A stretch of 17,769 nt of DNA from Gulosibacter massiliensis (GTDB taxonomy: Bacteria > Actinomycetota > Actinomycetes > Actinomycetales > Microbacteriaceae): NCBI GenBank assembly GCA_945901035.1, contig CAMDKN010000005.1, positions 1 through 17,769 of the forward strand, read 5' to 3'. The notes beneath the pieces are model-generated. The model made no database searches and was not told the DNA's origin. It saw only the letters and a list, made by a program, of their open reading frames with translations. Numbering within the stretch: position 1 is the first letter of the stretch; each line of letters begins with the position of its first letter. This document shows positions 12,972 through 17,769 of this stretch, piece after piece. The position numbers were made by a program, and so were the translations under genes.

Positions 12972-14945
12972 ATGAAGAAATTCCTCAAGGGTCCGTGGCT
13001 GTACATCGCCGCCGGTCTGTTGATCGTGTGGGTCGGTTTTTCGTTCCTCACCACGGTGAACTACGCCCCCGTGTCGACGAAAGAGGGCCTCGCCTTCATC
13101 GCGGACGGTAAAGCCAAAGAAGTCAAGGTCACGGACTTCGACCAGCGCGTCGACGTGACGCTCAAAGCGCCGGATGCCACCTACGGCACGACCGTCCAGT
13201 TCTATTACGTTGCCCCGCGTGGCGCCGAAGTTCTGCGGGTCATCACCGCGGCGAACCCTGAAAAGTTCACGGACGACGTGCCGCGCGAATCCTGGTTCGT
13301 GTCTCTTCTCGGTTTCCTCGTCCCTCTTCTCATCATCGGTGTGCTGTTCTGGTTCATCGCCTCCAGCGCGGGCGGATCGCGCGGCGCGATGCAGTTCGGT
13401 CGTTCGCGCGCCAAATTGTTCACCAAGGAATCCCCCCAAGTCACGTTCGAGGACGTCGCGGGCGCGGACGAAGCCCTCGAGGAACTCCACGAAATCAAGG
13501 AATTCCTGCAGAACCCCGAAAAGTTCCAGAAAGTCGGAGCCCGCATCCCGAAGGGCGTGCTGTTGTACGGTCCCCCCGGAACGGGCAAGACACTCCTGGC
13601 CCGCGCAGTCGCTGGCGAGGCGTCGGTTCCGTTCTATTCGATTTCTGGTTCTGACTTCGTTGAAATGTTCGTCGGTGTTGGTGCGAGCCGTGTGCGTGAT
13701 CTGTTCGATGTCGCCAAACAGAATTCGCCCGCGATCATCTTCATCGACGAGATTGACGCCGTCGGTCGCCACCGCGGTGCGGGCATGGGCGGCGGTCACG
13801 ACGAGCGCGAACAAACCCTCAACCAGCTTCTCGTCGAGATGGACGGTTTCGAGCCGGGTGTCAACGTCATCATGATCGCGGCGACGAACCGGCCCGATAT
13901 TCTCGACCCCGCGCTGTTGCGCCCGGGTCGTTTCGACCGCCAGATTCAGGTGGATGCCCCCGACTCGAAGGGGCGCGCAAAGATTCTGGCCGTTCACTCG
14001 AAGGACAAGCCGATGGCGAAAGACGTCGATTTGGAAATCTTGGCCCGCAAGACCCCCGGTTACACCGGTGCGGATCTGGCGAACGTTCTCAACGAAGCGG
14101 CGCTGTTGACCGCCCGCCAGGGAAAGAGCGAATTGACGAACGAAATCCTCGACGAAGCCGTCGACCGCGTGATGGCGGGGCCGCAAAAGCGTTCGCGCAT
14201 CATGAAGGACAAGGAACGACTCATCACCGCGTATCACGAGGGCGGTCACGCACTGGCCGCCGCCGCCATGCGCCAGACGGACCCCGTCACCAAGGTCACG
14301 ATTCTGCCGCGCGGGCGTGCGCTGGGGTACACGATGGTCGTGCCCATCGACGACAAGTATTCGATTACCCGCAACGAACTGCTCGACCAACTCGCCTATG
14401 CGATGGGAGGCCGTGTCGCCGAGGAAATTGTGTTCCAGGACCCGACCACGGGAGCGTCGAACGACATTGAAAAGGCGACGTCCATCGCGCGCCGAATGGT
14501 CACCGAGTTCGGAATGACCAACGGGGTCGGAGCCGTCAAGCTCGGGTCTGGCTCGGGCGAAGTGTTCCTAGGCCGTGACGTCGGTCACCAGCGCGACTAC
14601 AGCGACGGTGTGGCCGAACGAATCGACGCCGAGGTCCGGGCTCTGATCGACAATGCTCACGACGAAGCGTGGAAGGTTCTCACGAGCAACCGCCCGCTGT
14701 TGGATGTGCTCGCCAAGGAACTTCTCGAGAAAGAAACGCTCGACCACAACCAACTCGAGAAGATTTTTGCCAAGGTCAAGAAGTTGCCCGCGCGTCCCGT
14801 GTGGAAGTCGAACCCCAAGCGTCCCGTGTCGACGAAGGGACCGATCGCGGTCCCGAAGCGCGCCTCGATAGAGACGCCGGTGGCAGCTCCTGCGAAAGCC
14901 GCGGCCAAGCCCGCCGCCAAACGGACGAAGCCGGCCGCGAAGTAA
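12972..14945 (+). CDS. ftsH: ATP-dependent zinc metalloprotease FtsH
   Basis: The 657-residue membrane-anchored AAA+ protease degrades unassembled or damaged membrane proteins and some regulators. Two N-terminal membrane segments (about 6-25 and 110-130) flank an extracytoplasmic domain. The AAA module carries Walker A GPPGTGKT at 200-207, Walker B IIFIDEID at 255-262, and the second region of homology [20 protein letters not shown]. The zinc site is HEGGH at 422-426 plus the family Asp498 in SNDIEKAT. The tail is a Lys/Ala/Pro-rich low-complexity stretch. ATG 12972 has AGGAG 11 nt upstream. The 67-nt gap after hpt holds a weak TACGCT (12931-12936) as a possible extra promoter. folE starts 4 nt after the stop. 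Confidence 0.98.
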   Translation: MKKFLKGPWLYIAAGLLIVWVGFSFLTTVNYAPVSTKEGLAFIADGKAKEVKVTDFDQRVDVTLKAPDATYGTTVQFYYVAPRGAEVLRVITAANPEKFTDDVPRESWFVSLLGFLVPLLIIGVLFWFIASSAGGSRGAMQFGRSRAKLFTKESPQVTFEDVAGADEALEELHEIKEFLQNPEKFQKVGARIPKGVLLYGPPGTGKTLLARAVAGEASVPFYSISGSDFVEMFVGVGASRVRDLFDVAKQNSPAIIFIDEIDAVGRHRGAGMGGGHDEREQTLNQLLVEMDGFEPGVNVIMIAATNRPDILDPALLRPGRFDRQIQVDAPDSKGRAKILAVHSKDKPMAKDVDLEILARKTPGYTGADLANVLNEAALLTARQGKSELTNEILDEAVDRVMAGPQKRSRIMKDKERLITAYHEGGHALAAAAMRQTDPVTKVTILPRGRALGYTMVVPIDDKYSITRNELLDQLAYAMGGRVAEEIVFQDPTTGASNDIEKATSIARRMVTEFGMTNGVGAVKLGSGSGEVFLGRDVGHQRDYSDGVAERIDAEVRALIDNAHDEAWKVLTSNRPLLDVLAKELLEKETLDHNQLEKIFAKVKKLPARPVWKSNPKRPVSTKGPIAVPKRASIETPVAAPAKAAAKPAAKRTKPAAK

Positions 14946-14949
14946 TTCC

Positions 14950-15525
14950 ATGGCCATCGATCGGGACCGCATCGCCGCGGCTGTGAGGGAAATCCTTGTG
15001 GCCATCGGCGAGGACGCCACGCGCGAGGGCTTGCGTGATACCCCCACCCGCGTCGCCGACGCGATGGCGGAACTGTATGCGGGCGTCGGAGAAGACCCGA
15101 CCGTCGGTTTGCTGGATGCGGCCTCGACCGCCGATGTCGTCTCGAACGACCCCGTGATTGTGCGGGACCTGGCTTTTCGATCGATGTGCGAACACCACCT
15201 GTTGCCGTTCCACGGTGTCGCTCACGTCGCCTACGAACCGACGGACAACGTCGTGGGGCTTGGACGGATCGCCCGCGTGCTCGACACGATTTCGTCACGC
15301 CCCCAGGTCCAGGAACGCATCGGCATCGAGGTGTGTGACGCGTTGACGACCGGCGCCGGCGCGAGTGGCGTTCTCGTAGTTTTGGATGCCCGTCACGACT
15401 GTGTTTCGGCGCGCGGTGCCCGCCAAGCGGACGCCTCGGCCGTCACCGTGACCGCCACCGGCACACTGGCCGACGAACCGACCCGATCGGCGCTGTTGGC
15501 GCTCATCGGGAGGGGCGATGGCTAA
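14950..15525 (+). CDS. folE: GTP cyclohydrolase I
   Basis: The 191-residue enzyme makes 7,8-dihydroneopterin triphosphate from GTP, the first step of folate synthesis. Zinc ligands Cys80, His83 and Cys151 and the catalytic histidines 82 and 149 are present in SMCEHHLLPFHGVAHVAY and DARHDCVSARG. The motif NVVGLGRIARVLD and the TTGAGASGVLVVL strand confirm the family. The usual CMTMRG reads CVSARG. It begins 4 nt after ftsH and shares 8 nt with folP, placing it in the same transcript. Confidence 0.97.
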   Translation: MAIDRDRIAAAVREILVAIGEDATREGLRDTPTRVADAMAELYAGVGEDPTVGLLDAASTADVVSNDPVIVRDLAFRSMCEHHLLPFHGVAHVAYEPTDNVVGLGRIARVLDTISSRPQVQERIGIEVCDALTTGAGASGVLVVLDARHDCVSARGARQADASAVTVTATGTLADEPTRSALLALIGRGDG

Positions 15526-16318
15526 CCGTCCGCTCGTGTTCGGCATCCTCAACGTGACGCCGGATTCGTTCAGTGATGGCGGCCTCTGGCAGACCCCCGA
15601 TGCTGCCGCCAACCACGCGCGGGCGATGGTCGCCGCGGGCGCTGATGTCATCGATGTGGGTGGTGAATCGACCCGGCCCGGAGCCGTTCGTCTGGACGAC
15701 GGCGAAGAGCGCCGACGCGTCGAGCCCGTGATTCGCGCGCTGGTCGCTGACGGGATTTCCGTGTCGCTCGACACGATGCGATCGGAGACGGCACGCGTGG
15801 GGCTCGACGTCGGCGTCGACTATATCAACGACGTGTCGGGCGGGCTTGCCGACCCGGACATGGCGGGCGTCGTGGCAGGGTCCGACGCGACCTACATCGC
15901 AATGCACTGGCGGGGCGAGAGCGACGTGATGGACGGCAACGCGGTTTATGGCGACGTGACGCGGGAGGTTTTGGCGGAACTGCGCGCCCGCGTCGATGCG
16001 CTGCTCGATGCCGGGATTGCACCGGGACAACTGTGGGTCGATCCGGGGTTGGGATTCGCCAAGACCCCCGACCACAACTGGCAGATCCTGCGCGACCTCA
16101 ATCAATTCGTCGCTTTGGGTCATCCCGTGCTTCTCGGGGCGTCGCGAAAGCGGTTCCTCGCACCGTTCGGCGAACGGCCAGCAGACCGCGACGAGGCGAC
16201 CGCAACCATCAGCGTTCTCGCCGCTGAGGTAGGGGTCGCCGCCGTTCGTGTCCACGACGTGAAGCGGACGGTCGACGCACTGCGGGTTCGCGGCGCGTGG
16301 AACGGAGGCGCACTGTGA
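15518..16318 (+). CDS. folP: Dihydropteroate synthase
   Basis: The 266-residue TIM-barrel enzyme joins p-aminobenzoate to hydroxymethyl-dihydropterin pyrophosphate; it is the sulfonamide target. Ordered motifs: GILNVTPDSFSDGG at 9-22, DVGGESTRPGA at 47-57, SVSLDTMRSE at 81-90, NDVSGG at 104-109, MHWRG, WVDPGLGFAKT, LLGASRKRFL, and the C-terminal VRVHDV. All pterin-contacting motifs look intact. The ATG at 15518 overlaps the end of folE (ATGGCTAA), and its TGA overlaps the folB ATG by one base. Confidence 0.98.
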   Translation: MANRPLVFGILNVTPDSFSDGGLWQTPDAAANHARAMVAAGADVIDVGGESTRPGAVRLDDGEERRRVEPVIRALVADGISVSLDTMRSETARVGLDVGVDYINDVSGGLADPDMAGVVAGSDATYIAMHWRGESDVMDGNAVYGDVTREVLAELRARVDALLDAGIAPGQLWVDPGLGFAKTPDHNWQILRDLNQFVALGHPVLLGASRKRFLAPFGERPADRDEATATISVLAAEVGVAAVRVHDVKRTVDALRVRGAWNGGAL

Positions 16319-16668
16319 TGGACGAAATTCGCCTGCGCGGGCTGCGCGCGTTCGGTCACCACGGTGTCTTCGACCACGAGCGCGAGAATGGCCAGGAATT
16401 CATCATCGACGTCGACGTGAGGCTTGCCCTCGCGGAACTGGGTGACGACATCGGGCAAACCATTCACTACGGTGACCTCGCCGTTGCGATTGTCGCCGCG
16501 GTCGAAACCGACCCCGTCGACCTGATTGAAACGGTCGCCGAGCGGGTGGCGGCCGTCGTGCTGGGGTTCGGTGCCCGCTCGGTTCGCGTCGAGGTCCACA
16601 AGCCCTCCGCCCCCATCACTGTTCCGTTCGACGATGTGTCCGTCGTAATCGAGCGGGGCGAATTGTGA
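16318..16668 (+). CDS. folB: Dihydroneopterin aldolase
   Basis: The 116-residue protein cleaves dihydroneopterin to 6-hydroxymethyl-dihydropterin and glycolaldehyde. Family residues are present: the FGHHGVFDHERENGQEF segment with the active-site Glu (21 or 23), Tyr51 in IHYGDLA, and Lys95 in VHKPSAPI. GGAGG at 16304-16308 lies 9 nt before ATG 16318; GTG at 16315 and 16297 are less likely starts. The TGATG junction with folP and the GTGA junction with folK indicate coupled translation. Confidence 0.96.
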   Translation: MDEIRLRGLRAFGHHGVFDHERENGQEFIIDVDVRLALAELGDDIGQTIHYGDLAVAIVAAVETDPVDLIETVAERVAAVVLGFGARSVRVEVHKPSAPITVPFDDVSVVIERGEL

Positions 16669-17132
16669 CCCGCGCCGTTGTGGCGATGGGCGCGAACCTG
16701 GGGGATCGCGCTGCGACCATCGCCGCCGCGATGGCACAACTCGGAAAAACTGACGGTGTCACCGTTGTTGCCGTGTCGAGCCTCGTGGAAACGGTCGCGA
16801 TTCGGCCCGACGGACCCGACGACTCGCACCCGAATTATCTGAACGGTGTCGCGCTCGTTGACACGACCCTGTCCGCCCCCGGGCTGCTCGCGGTTCTGCA
16901 CGACATCGAAAACGACTTCGGCCGAACCCGAACGGAGCGCTGGGGAGACCGCACGCTCGACCTCGACCTCATTGTGTTCGGCGACCTCGTCGAAGACGGC
17001 AACCTCGTCGTTCCGCACCCGCGCGCGCACGAACGGACGTTTGTTCTCGGGCCGTGGCTCGAACTGGACCCCGACGCTGTTTTCCCTGGGCGCGGACTGG
17101 TTCGGGATCTGCTCGAGGCGGTGACCTCGTGA
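16665..17132 (+). CDS. folK: 6-hydroxymethyl-7,8-dihydropterin pyrophosphokinase
   Basis: The 155-residue enzyme transfers pyrophosphate from ATP to hydroxymethyl-dihydropterin, giving the FolP substrate. Motifs: MGANLGDR at 8-15, NYLNGVALVDT, IENDFGRTRTERWGDRTLDLDLI with the metal-binding DLD at 99-101, and PHPRAHERTFVLGPW. GTG 16665 overlaps the folB stop by 4 nt. With FolE, FolP and FolB it completes most of the pterin branch in a single operon; only the triphosphate-removing step is unassigned. Confidence 0.97.
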   Translation: MTRAVVAMGANLGDRAATIAAAMAQLGKTDGVTVVAVSSLVETVAIRPDGPDDSHPNYLNGVALVDTTLSAPGLLAVLHDIENDFGRTRTERWGDRTLDLDLIVFGDLVEDGNLVVPHPRAHERTFVLGPWLELDPDAVFPGRGLVRDLLEAVTS

Positions 17133-17584
17133 AAAGGACGAACCCGTGGTTTTTGCTCGGGCTCACGCCGTTGGGATTCGGGGTGGGTTTCGGTCTCGAT
17201 TGGGCTCTCGTGTCGCGCGGGGGGACCGCGATCCCGGTCCCGTGGACCCTGTCGGTGAGTCTCGTTCTCATCGGAATCGCCGTTGTTGCTTTGGGCACCA
17301 GGGTTCGACGGGCAGTCCACCCCGAACGAAGCCGGCGAATCGATCCCATCGCGGCGGTCACCATTGTTCAACTGGCAAAAGCGTCGGCGACGGGCGGGGC
17401 ACTGATGGTCGGAGCGATGGTGGGGTTGCTCGCATTCGTCACATCGCGGCCGGTCGTCATCGAGACGGTCATCCCGTCTAACATTGGCGGTGTTGTTGCC
17501 GCACTCATTCTGGTTGCCCTCGCGTTCGTCGCCGAGAGCATGTGCGTGCTTCCCCCACAAGACCCGGACGGAGAACTCGCATGA
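17129..17584 (+). CDS. DUF3180 family membrane protein
   Basis: The 151-residue protein has four hydrophobic segments (about 7-29, 37-57, 78-103 and 114-138). A positively charged loop with RVRRAVHPERSRR lies between the second and third, so that loop is probably cytoplasmic. It matches the actinobacterial DUF3180 family in its MKRTNPW-like N-terminus, size and position directly after folK. Function is unknown. GTG 17129 overlaps the folK stop by 4 nt and is preferred to the upstream ATG 17054, which would run 75 nt into folK in another frame. Constant linkage to folate and pantothenate genes is the only clue to its role. Confidence 0.85.
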   Translation: MKRTNPWFLLGLTPLGFGVGFGLDWALVSRGGTAIPVPWTLSVSLVLIGIAVVALGTRVRRAVHPERSRRIDPIAAVTIVQLAKASATGGALMVGAMVGLLAFVTSRPVVIETVIPSNIGGVVAALILVALAFVAESMCVLPPQDPDGELA

Positions 17585-17769
17585 TGACACCGGGACGACT
17601 CGAGGTCGGACTCGTCGGTACCGCTCCGGAACTCGCCATCATGGGGCTCGCGCTCGCGGGCGCCGGACACTTCCCGTGGGTCATCACCGAACCCGCCGCG
17701 GCCGACCGCGAACGCGTCGTGTCGATGTTGCGCGGAGTCACTATTCGACCGGCGGCGGAGGTGGTTGCG
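17581..17769 (+). CDS. Rossmann-like/DUF2520 protein, N-terminal part (3' end outside window)
   Basis: The first 63 codons are visible: MMTPGRLEVGLVGTAPEL, then a helix with LALAGAGHF and a second strand WVITEPAAADRERV. This looks like the NAD(P)-binding fold of the Rossmann/DUF2520 proteins that sit between folK-DUF3180 and panC in many actinobacteria. The usual second glycine of GxGxxG appears replaced (GLVGTAPEL). ATG 17581 overlaps the DUF3180 stop by 4 nt, with GGAG 7 nt upstream; ATG 17584 is an alternative. Assignment rests largely on context and a short fragment. Confidence 0.65.
   Translation, partial: MMTPGRLEVGLVGTAPELAIMGLALAGAGHFPWVITEPAAADRERVVSMLRGVTIRPAAEVVA

Noticed and set aside
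12723..14390. 555-residue minus-strand frame opposite hpt and ftsH
   Set aside because: The plus strand carries unmistakable FtsH motifs throughout; the antisense product is highly charged and has no recognisable domain.
1..17769. CRISPR arrays, insertion sequences, phage or toxin-antitoxin genes
   Set aside because: No spaced repeats, transposase or integrase motifs, or small paired frames with such features were found; the three tRNAs show no attached integrase gene or duplicated 3' end.

Overview
The window is a GC-rich, densely packed piece of an actinobacterial chromosome. Two things point to Actinobacteria: the gene order tilS-hpt-ftsH-folE-folP-folB-folK-DUF3180-DUF2520, and the fused PRODH/P5CDH PutA. 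Several features fit Micrococcales and probably Microbacteriaceae, namely the short TilS, the frequent leaderless-looking promoters and the tRNA cluster. The family-level placement is inference.

Left part (1-9158) is catabolic. It opens inside putA, a bifunctional proline dehydrogenase / P5C dehydrogenase whose N-terminus lies outside the window. putA converges on a PucR-type regulator. Upstream of that regulator on the minus strand are an NCS1 (cytosine-permease-like) transporter and an aldehyde dehydrogenase. An FAD-dependent DAO-family oxidase is transcribed divergently from the transporter. Transporter, FAD oxidase, aldehyde dehydrogenase and regulator together look like an uptake-and-oxidation pathway (amine to aldehyde to acid) of unknown substrate. 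The 202-bp divergent region carries short direct and inverted repeats that could be operators. A flavodoxin-fold quinone reductase follows, tail-to-tail with the oxidase.

Middle (9158-11335): a minus-strand cluster of tRNA-Glu, tRNA-Asp and tRNA-Phe leads directly into the quinone reductase, whose ATG shares its A with the last base of the tRNA-Phe CCA end. A secreted M23 peptidase (murein hydrolase type) points the other way and converges on inorganic pyrophosphatase (ppa). ppa is divergent from tilS, and their -10 elements appear to lie on top of each other.

Right part (11336-17769) is housekeeping, all on the plus strand: tilS, hpt and ftsH, then a tightly overlapped folate block (folE, folP, folB, folK). 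This is followed by a four-helix DUF3180 membrane protein and the start of a Rossmann/DUF2520 protein cut by the window edge. Neighbouring frames overlap by 1-8 nt from folE onward, so translation is probably coupled.

No insertion sequence, CRISPR array, prophage or recognisable defence system was seen, and no gene-free stretch exceeds 300 bases. The most promising undescribed element is the NCS1 permease / FAD oxidase / aldehyde dehydrogenase / PucR module.
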